Shown here one piece after another: positions 15,888 through 22,438 of a stretch of DNA of 26,964 nt. The number at the start of each line of letters is the position of its first letter. Within the stretch, counting starts at the first letter, position 1. The notes under the pieces are model-generated. The model worked only from the letters and a program-made list of their open reading frames with translations, was not told where the DNA came from and did no database searches. Made by a program: the position numbers and the translations under genes. This DNA is from Microcaldota archaeon (GTDB lineage Archaea; Micrarchaeota; Micrarchaeia; Micrarchaeales; Micrarchaeaceae): contig JAJZII010000002.1 of NCBI GenBank assembly GCA_021810685.1, positions 1-26,964 on the forward strand, in the 5' to 3' direction.

Positions 15888-16478
15888 CTATCCCTTCGCC
15901 ATGCCAACGTACTTGATAAGAGTCTGGAATGGGGTTCCGAAGTATCCCAGTATGATGCTGACGTATCCGCCGAATACAACGAATGCGACCAGCATGGCAA
16001 TGAGTATCGCAATGAGCCCCATCGATGTCGGGTTCAGCAGCTTCTCGCCGAACAGGTAAAGCATCTGCACGTACGTGGCCAACGTTATTATCCCGCTTAT
16101 AAGCAGCTCCCCCTGTGTGGCACCGAGGCCCGGAAGCAGCACGTCGTTAACAACCGTGTTGGAGAGCAGCGTTCCCGCCAGCGTTGATATTATTATGAAT
16201 ATGAAGAATACCAGGAATATGTAGCTCATCTCGTGCACCTGCAACTTCTCTTCCTTTGCCTGTTCGTTCTCCGATGCATGCCTGTTTATCCTGGATATCA
16301 AAGGATGATTTATGTAGCCCTTTATCCCGGTAACGAACAGGGTGCCGATGACGTTGCTGAGCGTGAACGCCACAAACATGAATATGAGCTGTTCGCCGAT
16401 CGACTTCGAGACGTTTATTATCACGAAGTATATGACAAAAACCATCAGCAGCTCCAGGTACACGTCTTTAGAAGCCAT
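15888..16478 (-). CDS. Uncharacterised polytopic membrane protein, about five TM helices
   Basis: This 196-aa protein has hydrophobic helices at about residues 7-24, 29-51, 85-106, 115-142 and 150-175. A charged loop (residues 55-83, with HASENEQAKEEKLQ) separates the second and third. No family is recognised and no cofactor or transport motif is visible. The gene stands alone between the tRNA and a HAD phosphatase gene. A minus-strand TATA-like CTTAATTAC (16500-16508) lies about 26 bases before the ATG, which suggests a leaderless message; GGAGGGG is present but too far from the ATG to be an ideal binding site. Confidence 0.75.
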   Translation of the reverse strand: MASKDVYLELLMVFVIYFVIINVSKSIGEQLIFMFVAFTLSNVIGTLFVTGIKGYINHPLISRINRHASENEQAKEEKLQVHEMSYIFLVFFIFIIISTLAGTLLSNTVVNDVLLPGLGATQGELLISGIITLATYVQMLYLFGEKLLNPTSMGLIAILIAMLVAFVVFGGYVSIILGYFGTPFQTLIKYVGMAKG

Positions 16479-16585
16479 GCTGCACTATTTGCCCCTCCAA
16501 GTAATTAAGCCTTGTGTTTGCACATCTTCATTCGACAGGTTTGTGTGCGCTCACCGTCCGTCTCAGAATGCCCTCAGTGCTGTTA

Positions 16586-17203
16586 TCAGCTCCGCCATGC
16601 CGTCAACGACATTCCTGCACCCCCATCATGGAATTTCTTCACCGTGTCAATTCCGCTCGCCACGCCAACGAATCCCATGTGCGCGGCAGACGCAGCCACG
16701 CAGTCTATTACCATGTCCCCAACGTAAACGGCATCGTAAGGCGCTATTCCTAGGTGCTCGAGAACGTCGTCGAAGACTCTCGGATTCGGCTTGGTGTACC
16801 GCGACGTTTCTGCCGAGTGTATGTACGCAAAATAGTCGCGTATGCCGTTCAGCCTGAGGTGCTCTTCGAGGAATGCACTGCTCTTGGCGGACAGCACCGC
16901 GAGCATCACTCCGGATGCGCTCAGCTCAGCGAGCACCTCTCTGGCACCTTCCACAAGCCTTACGCCGCTAGGGTCGTAAACGGTCTTGTACGTTTCCAAA
17001 TACCTACCGAAGTCAACGCCCGGATAGAGCTTCCCAATCATCTCCTCATGCGGTCTGCCCCACACCCTGAAGTATTCTTCCCTGGATGCCGGAGCAAGCC
17101 CCAGGAGCGTCGCGGTTTTCGAGTCCGCGCCGTACAGGGCTTCGCTCGACGCTACGAGGGTGTCATCGTAATCGAATATGACTGCCTTCTGCATGGACAT
17201 CAT
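16586..17203 (-). CDS. HAD-superfamily phosphatase (phosphoglycolate-phosphatase-like), C-terminus probably frameshifted
   Basis: This 205-aa protein has motif I DYDDTLV (D11, D13), motif II in AVLSAKS, the motif III lysine in RYTKPNPRVF and motif IV YVGDMVID, with a helical cap after motif I. The layout is that of phosphoglycolate phosphatase and related small-metabolite phosphatases. The final residues (GMSLTAWRS) are unlike the family. If one base is added in the G5 run (16620-16624), the frame continues as NVVDGMAELITALRAF and stops at 16563, a normal HAD C-terminal helix. A minus-strand TATA-like ATTAAATAT (17224-17232) lies about 26 bases before the first ATG, so a leaderless start at 17203 is chosen over ATGs two or three codons in. 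Confidence 0.85.
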   Translation of the reverse strand: MMSMQKAVIFDYDDTLVASSEALYGADSKTATLLGLAPASREEYFRVWGRPHEEMIGKLYPGVDFGRYLETYKTVYDPSGVRLVEGAREVLAELSASGVMLAVLSAKSSAFLEEHLRLNGIRDYFAYIHSAETSRYTKPNPRVFDDVLEHLGIAPYDAVYVGDMVIDCVAASAAHMGFVGVASGIDTVKKFHDGGAGMSLTAWRS

Positions 17204-17254
17204 CAGACACTGGCCTTTGCAGCATTAAATATCTTACACACCGGCAGAGGGAGC

Positions 17255-17263
17255 ATTTTTATC
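17255..17263 (+). promoter_or_regulatory. TATA-like element for the BofA-like gene
   Basis: TTTTTATCC lies about 37 bases before the ATG at 17296. It would give a leader of roughly 10 bases. It sits back-to-back with the minus-strand HAD promoter. Confidence 0.4.
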
Positions 17264-17295
17264 CCTTCCTGGGTAAAACTATTCTGTGGTACAAA

Positions 17296-17568
17296 ATGGT
17301 TGCGATAGGGCTGGGCGCGAACCCCGTGTCTGACATAATAATGATATTCGCCATGCTGCTCTTGGCGTACGTGGTGTTCAGGATAGGCAAGCTGCTGATG
17401 GGTATAGTGCTGAACATCGTGCTCGGTTTTATATCGATATTCGCTATCAATTACCTATTCAATGCCTCGATATCCTTCAACGTGATAGTTGTGGCAATAA
17501 CGGCCCTGCTCGGGCTTCCGGGAGTCGCACTCATAATACTGTTGAGGCTCTTTGGGATAAACCTCTGA
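17296..17568 (+). CDS. BofA-like small membrane protein
   Basis: This 90-aa protein is almost wholly hydrophobic, with three likely helices (about 14-28, 32-52 and 60-86). The C-terminal FNVIVVAITALLGLPGVAL followed by LLRLFGI matches the BofA family, where an N-x-x-(T/V) helix runs into GLPGV. In Bacillus, BofA inhibits the sigma-K processing protease; the archaeal relatives have no known role and there is no sigma-K here, so the name marks only the fold. It is followed 53 bases later by the MazG-like gene on the same strand, perhaps in one transcript. Confidence 0.75.
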   Translation: MVAIGLGANPVSDIIMIFAMLLLAYVVFRIGKLLMGIVLNIVLGFISIFAINYLFNASISFNVIVVAITALLGLPGVALIILLRLFGINL

Positions 17569-17621
17569 GGCGCAAGACGAACCAGTCTCGCATCGCATCT
17601 CATGCTTAATGGGTTTTTACA

Positions 17622-17942
17622 ATGGACTTCTCCGAATACCAGGAAAATGCGAAATCTACCGCGATATACCCTGACGAGCTCAGGGGCAGGTTCTTCTACC
17701 CCTCCATGGGCCTTGCCGGTGAGGTCGGCGAGCTGCTAAACAAGATAAAGAAGATAGCGCGAGACGGTGCGGCTGTTGACAAGGAGGACATAGAGGGCGA
17801 GATCGGCGACGTGCTGTGGTACCTCGCACAGCTGAGCACAGAGTTCGGAATAGATCTCGGGGAAGCCGCAAGCCACAATCTCGACAAACTGAAGAGCAGG
17901 AAGGAGCGCGGTGTCATAGGAGGCAGCGGGGACAGGAGATGA
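17622..17942 (+). CDS. MazG-type nucleotide pyrophosphohydrolase
   Basis: This 106-aa protein is a single all-alpha NTP-pyrophosphatase domain. It has the metal-binding signature E34-x-x-E37 (GEVGELLNKIKK) and E60-x-x-D63 (EIGDVLWYLAQL), the E-x-x-E / E-x-x-D pattern of MazG, dUTPase-2 and related enzymes. Such proteins hydrolyse (d)NTPs to NMP and pyrophosphate, usually as house-cleaning of odd nucleotides, and act as dimers or tetramers in the cytoplasm. The length fits the small one-domain type. The basic tail (LKSRKERG) is common in the group. The nucleotide preference cannot be read. Confidence 0.9.
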   Translation: MDFSEYQENAKSTAIYPDELRGRFFYPSMGLAGEVGELLNKIKKIARDGAAVDKEDIEGEIGDVLWYLAQLSTEFGIDLGEAASHNLDKLKSRKERGVIGGSGDRR

Positions 17943-17981
17943 GCCCGGAGAGTAGCCGGGAATCTCATGGCCGTCCGCCGG

Positions 17982-18692
17982 TCAGACGTCCAACAGCTCT
18001 GCCGCATTCCTGTGCAGGACCATCTCCATTTCGCGCTTCGTGATTCCGGATTTCCTTATCTTCAAAAGCTCTATCTCCTGGTCGGAGTATGTGCAGTCGG
18101 ATCCGAACAGTATCTTATCTGCGCCGATCCGTTCCACCATGCTGCCTATCACGGCGTTGCTGGAAAGAACAGAGGTTTCTACGTAGAGGTTTTTCCTCCT
18201 GCCTACCTCCGCAAGCGCCTTTCCTGACATTCCCGCGAAGTGCCCTATTATGACGTTCAGCCTGGGAAAGCGTGAGCCCAGCATCACTATCCTTTCGGGG
18301 TCAGAGCTCTCTAGCTTCTCCATCCTTGTGTGTATGAGCAACGGCTTTCCGCTTGCGGCTATCGCATCATACGTCTTTCTGTACTTCGCATCAAGCGGAT
18401 CGAAGTCCTGGCTCCTCGGATGCAGCTTCACCCCGTAGAAGTCGTTCTCCTCCAGCAGTTCGCGTATGGTCGAGGCACGCACGGTCTTCGGGTCGAACCT
18501 TAGGAACGGCAGGATGCCATCGCCGTGCTTCAGCAGCCTGAGGCTGGCCTCTACTAGGTCTCCTGGTTCGTTGAACGGGAACACCGCCGAAGCGCCAATG
18601 CCATTCGTTTTCATGCTCCCTGCCAGCTGCGCCTCGCTTTGCGTCGTCCCGTCCTTGTCTCTGCCAACATGTGTGTGTATGTCGATTATCAA
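17982..18692 (-). CDS. Amidohydrolase-2-family metal-dependent hydrolase
   Basis: This 236-aa protein is a TIM-barrel amidohydrolase. Metal ligands are in order: HTH near the N-terminus (H6, H8), the GVKLHPR strand, PLLIHTRM, VIIGHFAG and the terminal aspartate in ILFGSDCTY. It lacks the extra domains of large amidohydrolases and fits the amidohydrolase-2 (TIM-barrel fold) group, whose members hydrolyse or decarboxylate small compounds. It begins 9 bases after the GCS2-type ligase stop on the same strand, so the two are co-transcribed; a role in processing a gamma-glutamyl or similar amide is inference only. Confidence 0.88.
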   Translation of the reverse strand: MIIDIHTHVGRDKDGTTQSEAQLAGSMKTNGIGASAVFPFNEPGDLVEASLRLLKHGDGILPFLRFDPKTVRASTIRELLEENDFYGVKLHPRSQDFDPLDAKYRKTYDAIAASGKPLLIHTRMEKLESSDPERIVMLGSRFPRLNVIIGHFAGMSGKALAEVGRRKNLYVETSVLSSNAVIGSMVERIGADKILFGSDCTYSDQEIELLKIRKSGITKREMEMVLHRNAAELLDV

Positions 18693-18701
18693 CGAATCAA
18701 C

Positions 18702-20054
18702 TCATGTCCGTAAGCGTATATCCTTGAGGAACGCTCTTAAACCCTTTGACTCCAGAATCTCCGCGCTCCTGTCTGCAGGGGACATGCCATCCCGCAGCCT
18801 CTCCAGCAACGGTTCAAGGTATCCGGCATCCTCACCGATGCTCCTGAGTCCGCTTTCCGCAATCCCGAGCATGTCTCTCGCAACCAGCGCGAGCGGCTCT
18901 CCTGCAAGCTCGCCGCGGAAACCCCTTATTGCCGCATCGCGTCTCGCGTCGCTCAACTGAGCGTGCGTGTACCGCTTCATCCTTGCCATTACCGCATCCC
19001 TGTTCTCCAGCAGTCCGAGAGCCATCGCGTCGACTGCCAGTATGTCCGTTATCGAAGGCTGCAGCGACGGTGTCCTGAACTCCACCGTGCCGTATCCCGT
19101 GGCCCGTGCCTCCCACCACACCGTACCCTGCAGCATCTTCACGTCAATCTCTTCAGGAGAAACGCCTATCGCCCTTCCGTCTATCGAGTAGACGGTGCCA
19201 CTGCCTCTCACGATGTACTCGCGCATGGTACCCGTTTTCTGCACATCAAACATCAGATACTCCCCGTAGCGCTTGGTCATGAACGGCGCAAAGTCCATCA
19301 TTATCTCCCAATACTGTTCGAAGCACGACATCCTGTCCGGTATGCCTATCCTCCTGACCGCGTAGTCGCGGGTCATCGCTTCGTCCCAGCTGAGCACTCT
19401 GGAGTCGTGGCTCTTGCCCGGCGCGCCCTCCCGCACGAGCGAGTTTGCCGTGAGTGCTATAACCGCCGGAGAAGCGGCGTTAAGTGCGTTTATTGCGCCA
19501 GGGAGCTCGTCTATGCCGACCTCCATGTGCACCTGGCTAGCCGCGGTAACCGTGTGTGCATAAACCTGCGGTCCGAGAAGCTTGACGAGCATGTGGTACC
19601 TGTCCTTCTGCATCATCACGTCATTGCCTGGCGCGCTCACCGGCTGCACTCCGTATCCCAGCACCGCGAGGCCCAGCCCAGCCGCGACCGGCTTCACTTC
19701 ATTGAGTATCCTTGTCACGTGCATCTCGGCATCACGCAGCTTGGTGACCGGCGGAAACGATATTTCCATCGTGCCGGTGCCCATGTCTGTGCCCACCGAT
19801 ATCCCGTATCCATCGACCACTTTGCCTGTCGAGGTCCCATCGTCCGCAAGCTCCCACCCGCTGCGGAGCTTTGTCATTTCGCTGAAAACCGACATTATCT
19901 CTTTCTGCGAGCTCGCTCTCCCGGTCCCGACACTTACCACGGGGAACTCCAGTTCGGGGCCTATCCTGCGCTTCTCACCAAGTGCGAATCTCTCTGCGTT
20001 CCTTGCGTAGCCTGATGCCATTCCGTCACGGAGCTCTCTCATTCTTGTTTTCAT
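18702..20054 (-). CDS. GCS2-type glutamate-cysteine-ligase-like carboxylate-amine ligase
   Basis: This 450-aa protein has the glutamate-cysteine ligase family 2 layout. It opens with IGPELEF (metal/ATP-binding acids E34 and E36), continues with GTGTMEISFPP, the substrate-side strand TAASQVHMEVG near residue 170, and ends the core with WWEARATGYGTVEFRTPSLQPS, as in bacterial and haloarchaeal gamma-glutamylcysteine ligases (GshA/EgtA type). The likely reaction is ATP-dependent gamma-glutamyl amide formation, perhaps giving gamma-glutamylcysteine as the cell's thiol, though other amines are possible. The ATG at 20052-20054 has AAGGT 6 bases upstream. A TATA box and a palindrome lie just upstream (20074-20100). 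The gene is followed by an amidohydrolase. Confidence 0.82.
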   Translation of the reverse strand: MKTRMRELRDGMASGYARNAERFALGEKRRIGPELEFPVVSVGTGRASSQKEIMSVFSEMTKLRSGWELADDGTSTGKVVDGYGISVGTDMGTGTMEISFPPVTKLRDAEMHVTRILNEVKPVAAGLGLAVLGYGVQPVSAPGNDVMMQKDRYHMLVKLLGPQVYAHTVTAASQVHMEVGIDELPGAINALNAASPAVIALTANSLVREGAPGKSHDSRVLSWDEAMTRDYAVRRIGIPDRMSCFEQYWEIMMDFAPFMTKRYGEYLMFDVQKTGTMREYIVRGSGTVYSIDGRAIGVSPEEIDVKMLQGTVWWEARATGYGTVEFRTPSLQPSITDILAVDAMALGLLENRDAVMARMKRYTHAQLSDARRDAAIRGFRGELAGEPLALVARDMLGIAESGLRSIGEDAGYLEPLLERLRDGMSPADRSAEILESKGLRAFLKDIRLRT

Positions 20055-20073
20055 GTTTATACCTTATTCTCGA

Positions 20074-20087
20074 CCCTATCACTAGGG
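20074..20087. promoter_or_regulatory. Palindrome in the ligase promoter, candidate operator
   Basis: CCCTA-TCAC-TAGGG is a perfect 5-bp inverted repeat with a 4-base centre. It lies between the minus-strand TATA box and the expected start near 20068, where a bound repressor would block transcription. Confidence 0.4.
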
Positions 20088-20090
20088 GTT

Positions 20091-20100
20091 CAATATACAA
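20091..20100 (-). promoter_or_regulatory. TATA box for the ligase-amidohydrolase operon
   Basis: On the minus strand TTGTATATTG lies about 26 bases before a start near 20068, giving a ~15-base leader with the AAGGT ribosome-binding site. Confidence 0.5.
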
Positions 20101-20145
20101 GGCACAACAAACCCGATTTGAATTGCGGGCTCGTTATGCTGTGCC
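20101..20145. repeat. Hairpin after the 39-aa gene, likely terminator
   Basis: GGCACA (20101-20106) and TGTGCC (20140-20145) pair as an outer stem, and CCCG with CGGG as an inner one. The structure overlaps the stop codon of the 39-aa gene (20134-20136) and lies just upstream of the ligase TATA box. Confidence 0.45.
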
Positions 20146-20253
20146 TATCAACGCTATAACGAGCAAGACTATCGCTGCTATAGCGGACTGGAAAAGAAGC
20201 ACGGCTCGGCCAAACGTCCCGGAAATGGGCATGCGGTCTGTTTCAGCATCCAT
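20134..20253 (-). CDS. Small 39-aa single-TM membrane protein
   Basis: ATG at 20251-20253 opens a 39-codon frame. The first 20 residues are mixed (MDAETDRMPISGTFGRAVLL) and the rest is one strongly hydrophobic helix (FQSAIAAIVLLVIALIG) ending two residues later. A minus-strand TATA box (GCTTAAATA, 20291-20299) lies about 40 bases upstream, giving a leader of ~16 bases. A hairpin closes the gene. The layout (short soluble N-terminus, C-terminal tail anchor) recalls Sec61-beta or other tail-anchored subunits, but no family signature is seen. No similar small protein lies nearby. Confidence 0.5.
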   Translation of the reverse strand: MDAETDRMPISGTFGRAVLLFQSAIAAIVLLVIALIGTA

Positions 20254-20290
20254 GGCTACATCCGTGTGTGAATAGTTCCGGGAAGCCTCC

Positions 20291-20299
20291 TATTTAAGC
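20291..20299 (-). promoter_or_regulatory. TATA box for the 39-aa membrane protein
   Basis: GCTTAAATA on the minus strand lies about 40 bases before the ATG at 20253. It is the main reason for treating that short frame as a gene. Confidence 0.45.
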
Positions 20300-20439
20300 T
20301 TTGTCTACAAATCGGCTTGCCATGACACGATTTTTCCTCGCGCCATCGCTTCCTGCAATACGTGCGTAACCAACTGGCATTTCCGCGCGGGTTTCTTGGA
20401 AAAAGCACGTGTACGCAAGCGGCGTATAGGACATCCTAT

Positions 20440-20449
20440 AAGTTTATAA
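20440..20449 (+). promoter_or_regulatory. TATA box for the MFS transporter gene
   Basis: AAGTTTATAAA lies about 57 bases before the ATG at 20502, giving a leader of about 30 bases. The rest of the 20300-20500 spacer shows no further feature. Confidence 0.55.
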
Positions 20450-20501
20450 AGCAGGCAATGCAAATAGCAGCCAGTCTGGTCTTAAGTGGCCGGCGTGTGA
20501 A

Positions 20502-22001
20502 ATGGCTATGGCGCAGCGTGAAGCAACAGCGAACAAGACAAACAAGTGGCTCGTGCTAGCCCTGCTCTCGGCTTCGTTGTTCATGGTTGTGATAGACTTC
20601 AGCATAATACAGATAGCGTTGCCCGCGATAGAGAACCAGTTCGCCGTGCCGCTATCGCAGCTGCAGTGGATAGTTACCGGGTACAGCCTTACGTATGCCG
20701 GATTGCTCATATTAGGGGGCAGGGTGGGCGACATATACGGAAGGAAGAAGCTCTTCGTGAGCGGCCTGCTCCTGTTCTCCCTAGCATCACTGTCCGGAGG
20801 CCTTGCCCCCTCGCTCGGCGTGCTGGTCATTGCGAGGCTCGTGCAGGGAGTAGGCGCAGCGATAGGCTCCGCCACCAGCATGTCCATAATAATGGAGATA
20901 TTTCCGGAGGGACGCGAAAGAAACAAGGCCCTAAGCATAATATCCGCCATACTCTCTTCCGGATTCGCCGCCGGCGTGGTGGTCGGCGGATTCATGACTG
21001 CCGCATTCGGGTGGAGATCCGTGCTGCTCGTGAATGTGCCGATAGGCATCGCCGCCTCCATCGCGGCTATCGGATACATACCAGAAAGCACATCTGTGTC
21101 TGCGCACAAGCATCTCGACATTCCCGGTGCGGTGTCGCTCACCGCGGGGCTGATGCTGCTGGTGTACGCGCTCGTCGTCGCGGAGTCCTCCGGACTCTTT
21201 TCCGCTGGAACTCTAACCCCTCTCGCGATGGCGTTTGCCATACTCGCGGTGTTCATTGCGATAGAGCGCCGTTCCGGCAATCCCCTGGTGCCGCTTGCGT
21301 TTGTAAGGAGGAACACGGTCCTCGGGGCAAATTCGGCGGGGCTAATAGTCAGCGCAACGATGGGCGGGCTCATATTCATACAGACCATATTCCTGCAGCA
21401 GGTGCTGGGTTACTCCCCGCTCGTCGCAGGTCTCATGTTTCTTCCAGAGGCCTTCATCTTCCTAATAACATCCGGCATGCTTTCTGAAAAGCTTGTGAGG
21501 AGATTCGGCGCGAAGTCCGTCATGATGGCCGGCGTTGCCATAGCCGTGCTGGGGTTTGCGGTCCTGACCACCATCTCCATAAGCGGCGGATACGTTTACG
21601 GGCTTCTTCCAGGAATGGCGGTGGCGTCAACAGGTTGCGGTTTGGCGTGGACAGCAATAAGCATCATCGCACTCGAAGGCGCAAGGAAGGGGGAGGAGGG
21701 ATTGGCGTCCGGACTATTCAACACATCGATACAGGTGGGAGGGCCGATAGGGCTTGCATTGCTGTTAACCGTTGCATCGACACGGAGCAATGCGGTGTCA
21801 GGGGCAGGCTCCACGGCGTCACTTGTTGCCGGATTCCGGGAAGCGTTCGCATTCGCTGCTGGGATGGCCGCTCTGGCGCTTGCGATAAGTGCGATGATGC
21901 GGTCCGGGGGCAGAAAGGCCGACATCGAAGCCGAAAAGGAGCTGGAGATAGCCGCGGCTCCTCCGACCATGTCCGAAGGTGTAATACCGCACGAGGAATG
22001 A
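20502..22001 (+). CDS. MFS drug:H+ antiporter, DHA2 (EmrB/QacA) type
   Basis: This 499-aa protein is a 14-TM major facilitator. The first helix holds the DHA2 motif LDxTIVNVALP-like run (VVIDFSIIQIALPAI, ~28-42). Loop 2-3 has GGRVGDIYGRKK (motif A). Helix 4 has the arginine motif ARLVQGVGAA, and helix 5 carries motif C-like glycines (GFAAGVVVGG), typical of exporters. Such proteins expel drugs, dyes or toxic organics using the proton gradient. The ATG at 20502 is followed by another two codons on; 20502 is kept. The C-terminal tail (EAEKELEIAAAP) is soluble. The family is mostly bacterial, so transfer is possible, but base composition matches its neighbours. Confidence 0.94.
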   Translation: MAMAQREATANKTNKWLVLALLSASLFMVVIDFSIIQIALPAIENQFAVPLSQLQWIVTGYSLTYAGLLILGGRVGDIYGRKKLFVSGLLLFSLASLSGGLAPSLGVLVIARLVQGVGAAIGSATSMSIIMEIFPEGRERNKALSIISAILSSGFAAGVVVGGFMTAAFGWRSVLLVNVPIGIAASIAAIGYIPESTSVSAHKHLDIPGAVSLTAGLMLLVYALVVAESSGLFSAGTLTPLAMAFAILAVFIAIERRSGNPLVPLAFVRRNTVLGANSAGLIVSATMGGLIFIQTIFLQQVLGYSPLVAGLMFLPEAFIFLITSGMLSEKLVRRFGAKSVMMAGVAIAVLGFAVLTTISISGGYVYGLLPGMAVASTGCGLAWTAISIIALEGARKGEEGLASGLFNTSIQVGGPIGLALLLTVASTRSNAVSGAGSTASLVAGFREAFAFAAGMAALALAISAMMRSGGRKADIEAEKELEIAAAPPTMSEGVIPHEE

Positions 22002-22040
22002 CGGGCAGGGCCGCGCGCAAATTCCGTCCGGTTCGTGAAA

Positions 22041-22049
22041 GGTATATAA
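22041..22049 (+). promoter_or_regulatory. TATA box of the regulator-suf operon
   Basis: GGTATATAAA is a strong TATA box. It predicts a start near 22070, which lies after the in-frame ATG at 22057 and before the ATG at 22099, so it decides the start of the regulator. No other good box appears before sufB, so the genes from 22099 to the window end are probably one transcript. Confidence 0.65.
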
Positions 22050-22098
22050 ACGTTGCATGGGATTGATTATAACTGAGTTATATCGGAGATGTTTTTGC

Positions 22099-22425
22099 AT
22101 GATAAATGGATACGCGCGCGCCTCGAGGCTGATAGTGCCTGCAGTACGCTCTACAATAGCCAGGGAGCTAAAGCGCAGGTACGAGATGACGGAAGAGGAG
22201 ATCGCAGGCCACCTCGGAGTGGCCCAGGCCGCCGTGAGCAAGTACCTGAAGGGCAAGTACTCCGTCAGGATAAAGGAGATAGAGGCCTCGATAGACCTCG
22301 CCTCGCTCGAGGAGTACATAAGCAGGATATCTGCCGGTGGCAGTAAGTACGTTAGCGCTAGCATATGCCGAGTGTGCAGGAAGGAGAACGAGTTCGGATG
22401 CAAGTTCTCAAAAACCGAGGTTTGA
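22099..22425 (+). CDS. HTH regulator with C-terminal cysteine motif, probable controller of suf
   Basis: This 108-aa protein fits a small archaeal regulator family (COG2522 type). It has an N-terminal helix (RLIVPAVRSTIARELKRRY), an HTH of Cro/CI type at residues 31-55 (TEEEIAGHLGVAQAAVSKYL), and a C-terminal cysteine set C90-x2-C93-x7-C101 (ICRVCRKENEFGC). Three or more cysteines there could hold an Fe-S cluster or zinc. It lies 13 bases before sufB, so it may sense Fe-S status for this operon, as IscR or SufR do in bacteria with unrelated folds. That role is inferred. ATG 22099 is chosen because GGAG precedes it and the TATA box places the start of transcription past the earlier ATG at 22057. 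Confidence 0.85.
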   Translation: MINGYARASRLIVPAVRSTIARELKRRYEMTEEEIAGHLGVAQAAVSKYLKGKYSVRIKEIEASIDLASLEEYISRISAGGSKYVSASICRVCRKENEFGCKFSKTEV

Positions 22426-22438
22426 GGGTTGACGCGAG

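Noticed and set aside
20101..20145. tRNA half or T-arm-like element (contains TTCAAATC on the minus strand)
   Set aside because: The bases flanking the loop do not pair as a 5-bp T-stem and no acceptor partner is found; a hairpin terminator explains it better.
20444..21388. A 314-codon frame opposite the MFS transporter gene
   Set aside because: It is the antisense of a well-supported 14-TM transporter; high GC at third positions leaves the opposite strand open.
22057..22098. Earlier ATG for the HTH regulator
   Set aside because: It lies before the transcription start predicted from the TATA box, and the added residues do not belong to the family.
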